Shown: positions 25,003-34,180 of the stretch, piece by piece
Numbering within the stretch: position 1 is the first letter of the stretch
Layout: each line of letters starts with the position of its first letter
Origin: Aliidiomarina shirensis
GTDB taxonomy: Bacteria > Pseudomonadota > Gammaproteobacteria > Enterobacterales > Alteromonadaceae
Direction: 5' to 3'
Assembly: GCF_003987345.1 (NCBI RefSeq)
Contig: NZ_PIPP01000006.1
Span: forward strand, 1-64,000
Length of the DNA stretch: 64,000 nucleotides
Program-made: the position numbers and the translations under genes
Notes under the pieces: model-generated
The model's database searches: none
Seen by the model: the letters and a program-made list of their open reading frames with translations, nothing else
Told to the model about the DNA's origin: nothing

Positions 25003-26373
25003 TAACCAACGATATAGCGTGCGGCGGGTAACACCCAAGATTTCCGCTGCTTTGCGTTTGTTGCCGCCGGTTTCACGTAACACGTATTGCACATATTCTT
25101 GTTGCACCTCACTCAGAGGTTTCAAGTCCGGCGTTGCATCGTCCGAATCAGTGGATAATGAAACATCACTTCCTAACTCCGCCGCGGCCACCGAAGCCGT
25201 TAAATTATTTTGCACCCGTTCAGGTAAATGGCTGCGTTCAATCACTTCACCATTACAAAAGGTTACCGCTCGCTCAACCGCATTATGCAGCTCGCGTACA
25301 TTGCCCGGGAACGGATATTGGTACAAACAATCCATCGCTTGAGGACTAAACACCGGTTGTTGATCACTATCTGCCGTGAGTTCTGCAAGAAAGTTTTGGG
25401 CTAACAACTCGCGATCATCGCCACGCTCGCGTAAAGCCGGTACCGAAAGCGCCAGCGTTTCTAAACGATAAAATAAATCCTCTCGGAACGAACCCGCTTG
25501 CACCCGCGCCTCTAAATCTCGATGGGTTGCCGCAATAATTCGCACATCCACCGTAACTTCTCGATCGGTGCCCACAGGCCGCATCGTGCCTTCTTGCAAT
25601 ACGCGAAGCAATTTCGCCTGTAACTCTAGGGGCATTTCACCAATTTCATCAAGCAGCAGCGTGCCGCCTTCTGCTTCTTTGAGCAAACCAGAACGTGCTT
25701 TTTGCGCACCCGTAAAGGCTCCGGCAGCATGGCCGAAGAACTCCGATTCCATGAGCTCCGAGGGAATACCAGCGCAATTCACCGCGATAAAAGGCGCTTC
25801 TCGGCGCGCACTTTCAGCATGAATTGCACGCGCCACAAGCTCTTTACCAGTACCGCTTTCACCTAAAATAAGCACGGGCGTATCGGCGTTCGCCACCTGC
25901 TCAATTTGCTGATATAGCACGCGCATTACGCGGCTTTTACCCAACATGCCATGATAACTTTCTACGGTTTTATTAGTGCGAATCGACGCCACTACCGAGG
26001 TTAATCGGCGATGTTTTAAAAGCTTAGTTACCGTATGCAGTAAATGCTCCATATCCAAAGGCTTGGTAAGGAAATCGTCCGCGCCTTGCTTCAGAGCCGC
26101 AACGGCTTGGTTTACGGTGCCAAATGCGGTGATCAATAACATCGCTGGCGCCTCGGGCATGGCCTTAATTTTTGGAATCAACGACATGCCATCGGCACCC
26201 GGCAAACGCAAATCACTAATCACCAACGCCGGCTGCCAGCGCTCAATTTCTGGCCATCCTGCTTCCACCGATTCCGCGTGACGCACGCTATAGCCCTCAC
26301 TATCAAGCTCTTCCACCAATAACTCGGCGAGCCCTGGGTCGTCTTCTACAACGTAAATTCTTTCGCGCCCCAT
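24988..26373 (-). CDS. NtrC-family sigma-54-dependent response regulator
   Basis: A 461-residue regulator with three domains. The receiver (about 1-120) has VVEDDPG, phospho-acceptor D in VISDLRLPGADG near residue 54, and FLTKPLD. The AAA+ domain (about 140-375) has Walker A GESGTGKE, the sigma-54 contact loop GAFTGAQ and Walker B LLLDEIGE. A C-terminal Fis-type HTH follows (GNKRKAAEILGVTRRTLYRWL, written in part). It activates RNA polymerase with sigma-54. It is 2 bp after its partner kinase. A sigma-54-type promoter stands before the divergent DUF4168 gene on the far side of the kinase, so that gene is the likely target. Confidence 0.93.
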   Translation of the reverse strand: MGRERIYVVEDDPGLAELLVEELDSEGYSVRHAESVEAGWPEIERWQPALVISDLRLPGADGMSLIPKIKAMPEAPAMLLITAFGTVNQAVAALKQGADDFLTKPLDMEHLLHTVTKLLKHRRLTSVVASIRTNKTVESYHGMLGKSRVMRVLYQQIEQVANADTPVLILGESGTGKELVARAIHAESARREAPFIAVNCAGIPSELMESEFFGHAAGAFTGAQKARSGLLKEAEGGTLLLDEIGEMPLELQAKLLRVLQEGTMRPVGTDREVTVDVRIIAATHRDLEARVQAGSFREDLFYRLETLALSVPALRERGDDRELLAQNFLAELTADSDQQPVFSPQAMDCLYQYPFPGNVRELHNAVERAVTFCNGEVIERSHLPERVQNNLTASVAAAELGSDVSLSTDSDDATPDLKPLSEVQQEYVQYVLRETGGNKRKAAEILGVTRRTLYRWLAEEA

Positions 26374-26375
26374 GG

Positions 26376-27911
26376 TTATTCCTTATTTACTAATTGTAAT
26401 GGTAACTGAATGCGTACTCGGCAACCGCCGGCAATATCGGTTCGATTTTCAATGACCAACGAACCGCGATGTTCCCGCACCACGTTATCGACAATGGCAA
26501 GGCCTAAACCGGTGCCTTCGCCTTGTCCTTTGGTAGTAAAGAACGGGGTTACTAATTCTGCGGTAGTAATGCCTTGCGCTAACCCAGGGCCATCATCAAG
26601 TACGTCTATTTGTAGCCAGTGGCTGCATTCATCAGCGCCTTCTTGCACTTGCTTTTCAATCACCTCAGTACGAAGCTCAACGTGAGTTTTCGCTACTTGC
26701 GCGGCATTTCGTACCAAATTAACCAACGCCAGCTCCAGCCGTGCTTCATCTGCGATAAGCTCAACGTCTTCCGGCACAGGAGCGAGCGAAACCGTTAATT
26801 CCGGGCTGTTTTCAGGCTGTTCGTGACGTACATTCTCAATAACTTCAGGCATCAATTTCGTGATAGCCACAGGGGTAATAATTGTTTCTTGCTCTGCAGC
26901 GGGCCGACAATAGTTCAGAAGTTGCTGCACGATCCGAGTTAGCCTGCCAACTTGCCCACGAATCGCGTTAAGCTGGCGCTCCGATTCCGCGTCATTACTA
27001 TTTTTTAATAGCCGCCGCGCCCGGCCATCAATAATCGTAAGTGGTGCACCAAGTTCATGCGCTACCCCAGAGGCAACCCCACCAATCGCCGCCATTTTTT
27101 CCTGATATTGCAGCTTACGTTGCATGGCTTGCTCATGCCGGCGATGCGCCTCCAATTCCATTTCACTGCGTTGCATACTATCAAGCATGCTATTCAAACC
27201 GTGCGCAATATCCGCTAGCTCACCTGGCCCATCTTCCGGAGCCCGATAATCACGTTCTCCCGCTTCTACTCTATGCATACTTTGGGTAAGCACATTTACA
27301 TACCGGCCAACGCCCCGATAATGGCCGAAAATAACGATGGTGAGCGTAAGCACAGCCATAGCAACCCATATTCCCCAAGCCCACGCGCTTAGGCGCGCAA
27401 AGGTTGAATCGAAGTCACTCGCTTGGCGATTAATTTGAATAAAACCGTTTGCTTGGCGCAAATCATCAAACACGGGAATAAAATGCGAAAACATCCGCAC
27501 CCCCGATATCTGCCGCACCCGCTCTTGTTGCTCACCCGTCATAACGAGCTGCTGCGCTACTCGGCTACGCGATAAATCTCGTTCCGCAATGCCGGCTACC
27601 GCGATTCGATTGCCGTTTACATCGAAAACTGATGCGCCGTAAATACGGCCAATTTCAAATACCGAATCGAGCGCGCGCTGCACCGCAGCATCATCGTTTG
27701 AAGCCAGAGCCTCACCTACCGGAACACGAATAGCACGGCCTAAAAGCTCCAAATCTTCCTTTAAACGCTCTTGTTCCTGCACGTTAATACGATCGAGGCC
27801 AACGCCGATGCCAACGCCCACGATCACCAAAATCGGCACTACAACATAAATCAGCAGCGCCCGCTGTATTCCCGATAATCGCCATACTGTTGGTGATTTG
27901 CTGGTTGTCAT
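26376..27911 (-). CDS. Two-component sensor histidine kinase
   Basis: A 511-residue inner-membrane kinase. A first membrane helix (about 14-33) is followed by a periplasmic sensor domain of about 135 residues and a second helix near 175-197. A HAMP linker (about 200-250), a coiled segment, and the H-box GVAHELGAPLTIID near residue 285 come next. The ATPase domain has LVNLVRNAAQ, DDGPG and GEGTGLGLAIV. The gene is the first of a two-gene operon with the sigma-54 response regulator. The signal is unknown; the neighbouring periplasmic DUF4168 gene suggests an envelope-related stimulus, but that is inference. Confidence 0.92.
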   Translation of the reverse strand: MTTSKSPTVWRLSGIQRALLIYVVVPILVIVGVGIGVGLDRINVQEQERLKEDLELLGRAIRVPVGEALASNDDAAVQRALDSVFEIGRIYGASVFDVNGNRIAVAGIAERDLSRSRVAQQLVMTGEQQERVRQISGVRMFSHFIPVFDDLRQANGFIQINRQASDFDSTFARLSAWAWGIWVAMAVLTLTIVIFGHYRGVGRYVNVLTQSMHRVEAGERDYRAPEDGPGELADIAHGLNSMLDSMQRSEMELEAHRRHEQAMQRKLQYQEKMAAIGGVASGVAHELGAPLTIIDGRARRLLKNSNDAESERQLNAIRGQVGRLTRIVQQLLNYCRPAAEQETIITPVAITKLMPEVIENVRHEQPENSPELTVSLAPVPEDVELIADEARLELALVNLVRNAAQVAKTHVELRTEVIEKQVQEGADECSHWLQIDVLDDGPGLAQGITTAELVTPFFTTKGQGEGTGLGLAIVDNVVREHRGSLVIENRTDIAGGCRVRIQLPLQLVNKE

Positions 27912-27998
27912 TTGCTCACCTTGCTTGAGATCTTCGGTTATCGCAGGTTCAGATAACGGGTATGTAATTAATTTCGCTTCAATGCGCCAAAGCCAGAA

Positions 27999-28037
27999 GT
28001 GTCATTTTTGGCACGCTCAAAGATGTCACATGTGTCA
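27999..28037. promoter_or_regulatory. Possible enhancer sites for the NtrC-type regulator
   Basis: The imperfect inverted repeat GTGTCATTTTTGGCAC (27999-28014) has arms GTGnCA and TGnCAC. A second related element, TGTCACATGTGTCA (28024-28037), is 25 bp away. They lie about 120-160 bp upstream of the sigma-54 promoter, the usual enhancer distance. The rest of 27912-28213 shows no gene. Confidence 0.45.
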
Positions 28038-28143
28038 TTAATATACACATTTATACCCCAGCTTTCATCTTTAAAAAATAACGAACCTCACATTAAATTC
28101 AGATATTACAATAAAATCAGCATCTTATGCATTTATCGTAAAA

Positions 28144-28161
28144 GTTGGCACGGTTTTCGCT
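28144..28161 (+). promoter_or_regulatory. Sigma-54-type promoter before the DUF4168 gene
   Basis: The sequence GTTGGCACGGTTTTCGCT has the -24 element TGGCACG and a -12 element TCGC. The invariant GG (28147-28148) and GC (28159-28160) are spaced exactly 12 bp. Only the TTGC to TCGC change departs from consensus. Confidence 0.7.
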
Positions 28162-28213
28162 TTATATTTAAGTGACAACATTTTAAATCAAAGAGTTCTT
28201 GAAGGAGGACACT

Positions 28214-28606
28214 ATGTTAAAACGCACTTTTGTACTTTCAGCCGTAGCCGCAGCCATGTTTTCAATGCCAGCACTAGCGCAAGATGAAGATGCACAAGCG
28301 TACGCGCAGCAGCAAATGGAAGAGATGGCTAGCCAGCCTATCACTGATGAACAGTTAGAAATGTTCGTTGAGGCCATTGAGCACATTGAGCGCATTAACA
28401 ACGATTTTGTAGAAGCGCTTGAAGAAGTGGAAACACAGGAAGAAGCACAAGAGCTACAAATGAATGCTCAACGTGAAATGGTTGAATCAGTGGAAGAATC
28501 AGGTTTAACCGTTGAAGAATATAACGCCATGGCATATCGCCTTCAGAACGACCCTGAGATTCAACAGAAAGTTGAAGAAATGCGGGAAGACGACGAAGAC
28601 GCATAA
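28214..28606 (+). CDS. Periplasmic DUF4168-like acidic protein
   Basis: A 130-residue exported protein: signal peptide to about residue 22 (SMPALAQ), then a strongly acidic helical domain with a repeated E-E-V-E pattern. It fits the DUF4168 family of small periplasmic proteins of unknown function. The ATG at 28214 is five bases after AGGAGG, a very strong ribosome site that suggests high expression. Its promoter looks sigma-54 dependent and the divergent operon encodes a sigma-54 activator, so expression is probably switched by that two-component system. It ends at its own terminator. Confidence 0.8.
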   Translation: MLKRTFVLSAVAAAMFSMPALAQDEDAQAYAQQQMEEMASQPITDEQLEMFVEAIEHIERINNDFVEALEEVETQEEAQELQMNAQREMVESVEESGLTVEEYNAMAYRLQNDPEIQQKVEEMREDDEDA

Positions 28607-28701
28607 GGCAATAACGTTATATAGCAACGTTTGCTACAGCTACTCGGTAAGCGCTGAACTAACGAATCGTGTTGAACACACGAAAGCGCAATCTGAAGTA
28701 G

Positions 28702-28729
28702 AAGGGGCTGCCTCGGCAGCCTCTTTTTT
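28702..28729 (+). terminator. Rho-independent terminator of the DUF4168 gene
   Basis: Stem GGGGCTGC and GCAGCCTC (one G-T pair) with a short loop, followed by seven T in a row. Confidence 0.88.
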
Positions 28730-28827
28730 TGTCCATTTCTCCCCGCGAATTGTCGCTCTCAATTTTCCTCTAATTGCGCTATTATTGTTCTACAAATATC
28801 AGCTACATAATAAAAGAGGAATTATTC

Positions 28828-30498
28828 ATGCGCCATTTAACGCTGTGTGCATCGGCTCTGTTGTTGGTTAGCGCTTGCGCGCCAGCCCCGGAAACCGATA
28901 CACAACCTTACCCACCGCAAACCGATGCCGATGGCTTAGTTGATAGCCATTTCACCGATACTTATCGTACTCATTTAGAAACCATTTCATCGGATGAGTT
29001 CGAAGGCCGTGCGCCAGGCACCCGCGGTGAAGAGCTCACTATCGAGTACATTACCGATATCTTCCGTGATTTAGGTGTTAAATCGCTAACCAACAGCGAT
29101 TACACCCAAGCTGTGCCACTTGTGCGCATTGCTCCGAGCCGAGTAACGGATATGGCGTTAAGCCACAACGGCGAAGAAAGCAGCCTCGAATATCGTACTG
29201 AAATGATGGGCTGGACCAACCGCGTGGTTGATTCCGTAAGCGTTGAGAACAGCGAAATGGTATTCGTAGGTTACGGTATTGTAGCGCCAGAGTTCGGCTG
29301 GAACGATTATGAAGGCCTCGATGTTGAAGGTAAAACCGTGGTGATGTTTGTAAACGATCCAGGTTATGCCACGCAAGATCCAGCGGTGTTTAATGGCAAC
29401 GCCATGACATACTACGGCCGTTGGACATACAAATTCGAAGAAGCTGCACGCCAAGGTGCTACTGGCGCAATTGTTATTCATGAAGATGGTCCAGCAGGTT
29501 ACGGCTGGGGCGTGATCGCGGGCGGTTCACCCGTTCGCTTCACAATGAAAACTGAAAACCGCAACATGCACCGCGCAGAACTTGAAGGTTGGGTGAATGC
29601 CGATGCTGCAGAAAAATTATTTGCCAATGCCGGCATGAGCCTAGAAGAAGCTCATGAGCTAGCATTAAGCAGTGATTTTGCGCCTGTATCCTTGAATACC
29701 GAAGTTTCCATGACCGTAGAAAATGAGTTCTCCGATCTCGATACCTACAACATCGTGGGCATGATTGAAGGTAGCAAATACCCAGAAGAGCATATTATTT
29801 ATATGGCGCACTGGGATCACATGGGTGTTGACCCAATCAGCGGTGAAATATTCAACGGCGCGCAAGATAACGCCACCGGTACCGCAGGTTTACTCGCCAT
29901 GGCCGAGAAGTTCGCAGCCGGTGAAACACCTGAGCGCTCAATTGTATTTGCCTTTGTAGGCGCAGAAGAACGCGGTCTATTGGGCTCAGCTTGGTATGGC
30001 GAAAACCCATTGCTACCACTAGAAAAAACCGTAGCCGGTATTAATATCGATATGCTCTATGCACACGGCCCAGTAAAGGATTTTGTGGTTGTGGGTTGGA
30101 ATAACTCCGATATGCAAAACTTTGCTGAACCTTATGTAATTGCGCAAAACCGTTATTTAGCACAAGAAGCGAACCCTGAAGCGGGCATTTTCTATCGCTC
30201 AGATCACTTTAGCTTAGCCAAGCAAGGCGTACCGGTTATGTATGCAAAAGGTGGTGTTGATCACTTCTTCGAAGGCCCTGAATACGGCCAACGTGAAGCC
30301 AGCGATTTCTTAGCGAATCGTTACCACAAAGTAGCGGATAAGTTTAACCCAGAGTGGGATTTACGCGGTATTCACCAAGATATGTGGGTGTTTTTCCGGG
30401 TTGGTAACGAACTGGCAAACAGCCGCGTATGGCCACAATGGGCTGAAGGCAACGAATTCGAAGCCTTGCGCTTAGAGAGCGAAGCGCAACGTAACTAA
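28828..30498 (+). CDS. M28-family zinc metallopeptidase, lipoprotein
   Basis: About 556 residues. A lipoprotein signal (ALLLVSAC, Cys near residue 15) suggests an envelope-anchored enzyme. A PA-like insert lies near residues 140-250. The M28 core holds the zinc ligands: H in MAHWDHMG, D in QDNATGTAG, E in GAEERGLLGSAWYG, D in NIDMLY and H in YRSDHFS. Family members are aminopeptidases or carboxypeptidases that bind two zinc ions, fitting use of peptides as nutrients. The frame is open from 28774, but the ATG at 28828 follows AGAGGAA and begins the signal peptide. It ends at a clear terminator. Confidence 0.9.
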   Translation: MRHLTLCASALLLVSACAPAPETDTQPYPPQTDADGLVDSHFTDTYRTHLETISSDEFEGRAPGTRGEELTIEYITDIFRDLGVKSLTNSDYTQAVPLVRIAPSRVTDMALSHNGEESSLEYRTEMMGWTNRVVDSVSVENSEMVFVGYGIVAPEFGWNDYEGLDVEGKTVVMFVNDPGYATQDPAVFNGNAMTYYGRWTYKFEEAARQGATGAIVIHEDGPAGYGWGVIAGGSPVRFTMKTENRNMHRAELEGWVNADAAEKLFANAGMSLEEAHELALSSDFAPVSLNTEVSMTVENEFSDLDTYNIVGMIEGSKYPEEHIIYMAHWDHMGVDPISGEIFNGAQDNATGTAGLLAMAEKFAAGETPERSIVFAFVGAEERGLLGSAWYGENPLLPLEKTVAGINIDMLYAHGPVKDFVVVGWNNSDMQNFAEPYVIAQNRYLAQEANPEAGIFYRSDHFSLAKQGVPVMYAKGGVDHFFEGPEYGQREASDFLANRYHKVADKFNPEWDLRGIHQDMWVFFRVGNELANSRVWPQWAEGNEFEALRLESEAQRN

Positions 30499-30546
30499 TA
30501 GGTTCGCGATTTCAATTAATTCGCCAGAACTAATAAATAGCGAATC

Positions 30547-30578
30547 AGCCGGGGCAGCTTATGTTGCTCCGGCTTTTT
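30547..30578 (+). terminator. Rho-independent terminator of the M28 peptidase gene
   Basis: Stem AGCCGGGGCA (30547-30556) and TGCTCCGGCT (30565-30574) with one mismatch, followed by TTTTA. Confidence 0.85.
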
Positions 30579-30697
30579 ATTACCTGAAACCCAAAGTGCC
30601 TGAAATCAAGAGCGCCTGAAATTAAGAAAGCGCATTCGGTGCTTGCCGGAATATGGGCGGTTAGTTACGATGCAGTATCTATTCTGGAGCGGCATTC

Positions 30698-31669
30698 ATG
30701 TTACTAAAAGAAAAAATGTTTTTATCGAATTGCGATTCGGTACGTGCGCTCACCTCTGAAGAGCTCCATAAACGATTCTTACTTGGCCTCACACTCGCAA
30801 ATGGCGTAGTGCTTTCGCCGAACACCGTGCTCGATAACCGCGATATTAGCGACACCTTAGCTAAAGCCAATGTGCTCAAGTATCTCAATGAGGAAGGCCG
30901 AGGTCGCCTGGTATTGCGCGGTTTTAATCTTGAGCAAGATATTACCTTGAACGATTATTTCGAGGCTTTACCCGGCAGCTATATTGTATCCAGCATTGAT
31001 GGCTCACCCAGCAAAGAGCAGCTTACCGGAGTACAAGCGCGGGCGCTGATTGCTCGCTTAAAGCAAACTCAGGAAGTGCTTACAGCGCTCAACCCAAGTT
31101 ACGAAAGCGTGCAGCTTATGCCCACCAGCTTGCAGCAAGAAATAACGCTACGCTTAGATGATGCTGATGTGTTTAATCACTTTTTCAAGAGCGATGGTGA
31201 ACGCCAGTTATTTTTGCATGCAGCGCGCGATGTAGTGAGCCGTTCCGAATGGTATCACTTCACACAATCTTATTTTGCCGAGCAAACTCGCTACTCTATT
31301 GATGCATCGGCACGTTTTCGCCTCGAGGTGATAGATCCGGCTTACCACTCGTTATTTATTAGTTCTGGCGAAGGCTTTTTACAAGATCAAATTAAACACC
31401 TGACACAAATTCCACGCGGGCTGTTAGATGTTGGGCTTTCAATAAAAGGGCTACAACGCGAGCTTTCACTATTAGCGATTCCCTATAAGTTATTTCAGTT
31501 TGTTTCTGCATTAGGGGCGGGTGAAGTGCTAAAGTTTTTGGTGGAATCAGGAATCGATTATGCCGAAACTCAAGCTACCGATCGTGGCTACGATTTTGCT
31601 ACCCGTAAAAATTGGTTCGGGCTGTATCCAAAAATGCGGAACTACATTGGTTTGGAAATTAAAAAGTAA
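30698..31669 (+). CDS. Unrecognised soluble protein coupled to a NUDIX hydrolase
   Basis: A 323-residue protein with no signal peptide or clear membrane segment. I do not recognise the family. It looks mostly helical, with conserved-looking aromatic and charged patches (SEWYHFTQSYF near 186; KNWFGLYPKMRNYIG near the C terminus). GGAG precedes the ATG at 30698. The stop shares a base with the start of the NUDIX gene (TAATG), so the two products are made together and may act in one pathway. The NUDIX partner suggests nucleotide or nucleoside-diphosphate chemistry, but nothing in this protein shows its role. Confidence 0.8.
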   Translation: MLLKEKMFLSNCDSVRALTSEELHKRFLLGLTLANGVVLSPNTVLDNRDISDTLAKANVLKYLNEEGRGRLVLRGFNLEQDITLNDYFEALPGSYIVSSIDGSPSKEQLTGVQARALIARLKQTQEVLTALNPSYESVQLMPTSLQQEITLRLDDADVFNHFFKSDGERQLFLHAARDVVSRSEWYHFTQSYFAEQTRYSIDASARFRLEVIDPAYHSLFISSGEGFLQDQIKHLTQIPRGLLDVGLSIKGLQRELSLLAIPYKLFQFVSALGAGEVLKFLVESGIDYAETQATDRGYDFATRKNWFGLYPKMRNYIGLEIKK

Positions 31670-32169
31670 TGAAAAAAACAGTATATGAGAACCCTTGGTT
31701 CCAAGTGGAGCAAGATGGGCAATGGCACTACGTACTGGAAAAAAATTCAGATAATGGGGCCATGGTGCTTTGTTATGTGGGCGAAGATTTGGTGCTCGTT
31801 GAAGTGCCACGCGCAGCGCACGGGGCAGAGCTATTAGAAGCACCGCGTGGTTATGGCGAGCCCGGAGAACAAGCGGTAGAAGCCGCCGCCCGAGAACTCT
31901 TTGAAGAAACGGGATATCAGGCCGCGCAAATGGATTTTCTTGGTGTAGTAAAGCCAAATACCGCCATATTGAGCACTAATGTAAATGTGTTTCGCTGCCA
32001 TTTACCAGCGAACACCCAGCCCATTCAGCATACCTCGGCAGCCAGCGATTTTAACGAAGTATCCAACGTTAAGCTGGCAAGCCCAAAACAACTCGCTCAT
32101 TATATTGCCAGCGGCCGCTTAAGCTGCGGCATCACACTCGCCGCACTGATGCTGGCGAGCCACTGTTGA
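31669..32169 (+). CDS. NUDIX hydrolase
   Basis: A 166-residue NUDIX-fold pyrophosphohydrolase. The NUDIX box G-x5-E-x7-R-E-L-x-E-E-x-G is complete (GYGEPGE...RELFEETGY) at about residues 61-83. The fold and length resemble the ADP-ribose/ADP-sugar pyrophosphatase group, but the substrate cannot be set from sequence. It is translationally coupled to the preceding unknown gene by TAATG. It is convergent with the glycosyltransferase gene 52 bp downstream. Confidence 0.88.
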   Translation: MKKTVYENPWFQVEQDGQWHYVLEKNSDNGAMVLCYVGEDLVLVEVPRAAHGAELLEAPRGYGEPGEQAVEAAARELFEETGYQAAQMDFLGVVKPNTAILSTNVNVFRCHLPANTQPIQHTSAASDFNEVSNVKLASPKQLAHYIASGRLSCGITLAALMLASHC

Positions 32170-32221
32170 ATACAAAGAAAGTACTCCGATCGCTGAATGC
32201 TATTGCCGAGCTGCTTTAACT

Positions 32222-33265
32222 TCAGGCCGAGAGCGCAATTCGTTGGCTGTTTTGCCAGAGCCTTTCGTGTAGGCTGGTTACCGATTCTTTCGCACCGCTA
32301 GCAAGCCAAGTAGCAAGCTCTGGGCCAACATCGGGCCAATCCATGCGCACCGCTAAGGCGTTTTCGAGCCAACTTTCTACGTAGTTCGCATTCAGTGATT
32401 CCATTACCGATGCGAGTTGGCGATGCTCCAAACAATAGGCATTGGCGAGCTGTTCAAATTGTCCGGAGAGCGGTTTTACTAACAGTTTTTTACCGTAGGC
32501 AAGCGCTTCACTGCTGGTTTCAAAGCCCGCATTGGCGATTACGCCCTCGGCACGGGCAAAGGATTCCGCGAAGCCTTTTCGAGAAGGCGGGTAACACTGA
32601 ATATGGCCGAGATCGGCGCGGCTTGTTTCCGGGTGATAAACCGAAAATTGATACTCTGGGAAATCTTGTAATAACGCCAGCACTTGATCAAGTGGTTCAA
32701 ATGGTAAATACACCAAAATTTCTCGTGCCAGTGTAGGCTCCGCATTTGGTGCATGGTGAATCAACGGAGGTAATACGTGCGTGCCAATATCTTCCCAGTG
32801 CATACCAACCACTGTATCGCACGGCGCAAACTGGCGCATCATTGCGCGTTGCAAAATATTCGTAGGTAACGCCGAAGTTTGCTTGAAGAATGCATATTGT
32901 CGGCCAAGGCCAATGCAACGCACACCTTGGCGGCGCGCAGCCCACGCGGTAACGGGTTCAAAATCAGTTACCACTAAATCGTAGCTACTTAAATCGAGAT
33001 CCCGAACATCTTGCCAGAACTGGCCCCACGGATTCTGGCTCAAGGTATCCAGCACCGAAATTCTACCTTCGCGCACCTGAAAACTTAATCCTTGGCGCCA
33101 TTGGAAATCACCAAAAGCATCCATATCAAATAGCTTTTCCCGTGCTCGGCCTGATACTAGATAATCAACGTCAACTTCAGGATGCGCAGAGAATGCTTCG
33201 GATAATGCATGGCAACGGCTAATGTGGCCATTTCCTGTACCTTGAACACCAACTAAAATCTTCAT
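32222..33265 (-). CDS. MJ1255/VC2487-type glycosyltransferase family protein
   Basis: A 347-residue GT-B-like protein. The N terminus KILVGVQGTGNGHISRCHAL is characteristic of the MJ1255/VC2487 family. The C-terminal half has a nucleotide-sugar region (GVIANAGFETSSEALAYGKKLLVKP, quoted in part) like the UDP-sugar site of MurG-type enzymes. Substrate and product are not known. The frame is open to 33331, but the ATG at 33265 gives the family start. It lies 78 bp after a PAP2-family phosphatase on the same strand, and the two are probably cotranscribed, which suggests lipid-linked glycan work. Confidence 0.85.
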   Translation of the reverse strand: MKILVGVQGTGNGHISRCHALSEAFSAHPEVDVDYLVSGRAREKLFDMDAFGDFQWRQGLSFQVREGRISVLDTLSQNPWGQFWQDVRDLDLSSYDLVVTDFEPVTAWAARRQGVRCIGLGRQYAFFKQTSALPTNILQRAMMRQFAPCDTVVGMHWEDIGTHVLPPLIHHAPNAEPTLAREILVYLPFEPLDQVLALLQDFPEYQFSVYHPETSRADLGHIQCYPPSRKGFAESFARAEGVIANAGFETSSEALAYGKKLLVKPLSGQFEQLANAYCLEHRQLASVMESLNANYVESWLENALAVRMDWPDVGPELATWLASGAKESVTSLHERLWQNSQRIALSA

Positions 33266-33343
33266 ATCACTATCTCTATTGAATAGGGTTTTTAAACTGC
33301 GATTACAAACGCTTCGTTCAGCTACATGCACGCCAGCTAAACA

Positions 33344-33892
33344 TCACATTAGCCAGCCACTTGCCATCACCAACGTTAACGAAGCAAGGCCTGTGCCTAG
33401 GGCTGCGCCTGCAAGAATATCAGTGGGGTAATGCACACCAAGGGCTATGCGTGAAAGACCAATTAAGCTGGCCCAAGCAAATACAATCAACGTAAGGCTT
33501 GGCATAAGCGTGGCGCAAAGGCTTGCGAACATGAACGCCGCGGTTGTATGGCCAGAAGGGAAGCTGAATTTATCGCTGGCTTTAATGAGCGAAGTAAACT
33601 GCGCGGAACGCTCGTAAGGCCGCGTTCTGCGCAAGGTATTTTTTAACAACCAATAAACCGGCAGTTCAATTAAGAAGGCGAGTAAAAGTAGGGCTAATAG
33701 CGTGCCGGCATCGGCATCACCCACGGCAAACGCTAAAAGGCAGAAGATCAGGTAGCCATAGCCATCGCCACTTTTCGAAATCCAGCGCGCTAAAGAGCCT
33801 CCCGATGGGCGGCGCAACTGCCGGCTGAGCCAGAAGAACGAAATCTCATCAACGCGCTGTAGTTGCAAGGGTAGTTGCATAAGCCATTTCAT
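33344..33892 (-). CDS. PAP2-family membrane phosphatase
   Basis: About 182 residues with five or six membrane segments. The three phosphatase motifs are complete: KNTLRRTRP (KX6RP), PSGH, and SRIALGVHYPTD (SRX5HX3D). Family members remove phosphate from phosphatidate, undecaprenyl diphosphate or lipid A on the periplasmic side. The second ATG (33892) is better placed after GAGGA than the first (33898). It is upstream of the VC2487-type glycosyltransferase and is probably the first gene of that operon. The 288-bp gap to the next gene holds no ORF. Confidence 0.88.
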   Translation of the reverse strand: MKWLMQLPLQLQRVDEISFFWLSRQLRRPSGGSLARWISKSGDGYGYLIFCLLAFAVGDADAGTLLALLLLAFLIELPVYWLLKNTLRRTRPYERSAQFTSLIKASDKFSFPSGHTTAAFMFASLCATLMPSLTLIVFAWASLIGLSRIALGVHYPTDILAGAALGTGLASLTLVMASGWLM

Positions 33893-34180
33893 CAGCATTC
33901 CTCATTAGCGAACTTGCAGTGAAGTGTAGGCGCTTGCAATGACACTTTTGTTACAGTGGGGTGATGATTCGGTTAATTATTCAACACCTATTAAATTTTA
34001 CATAGATTCTGAAATGTAAATAGAAGGGTAACCATTAACGGTGAACATTTAGTGATTACGTGTCGTGCATACAGAAGTGCTTGCTGAAAAGCTGGCGAAA
34101 ATGGCATGATGCAGGCCTTATATAAATAGGCCTTCGCCTAGTTTCAGATTTAGCGGAATGCCGCAATTGAGGAAGCCCAC

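Noticed and set aside
28512-28871. Frame overlapping the DUF4168 gene end and its terminator
   Set aside because: It runs through the terminator hairpin and has no ribosome site; a shadow of the real gene.
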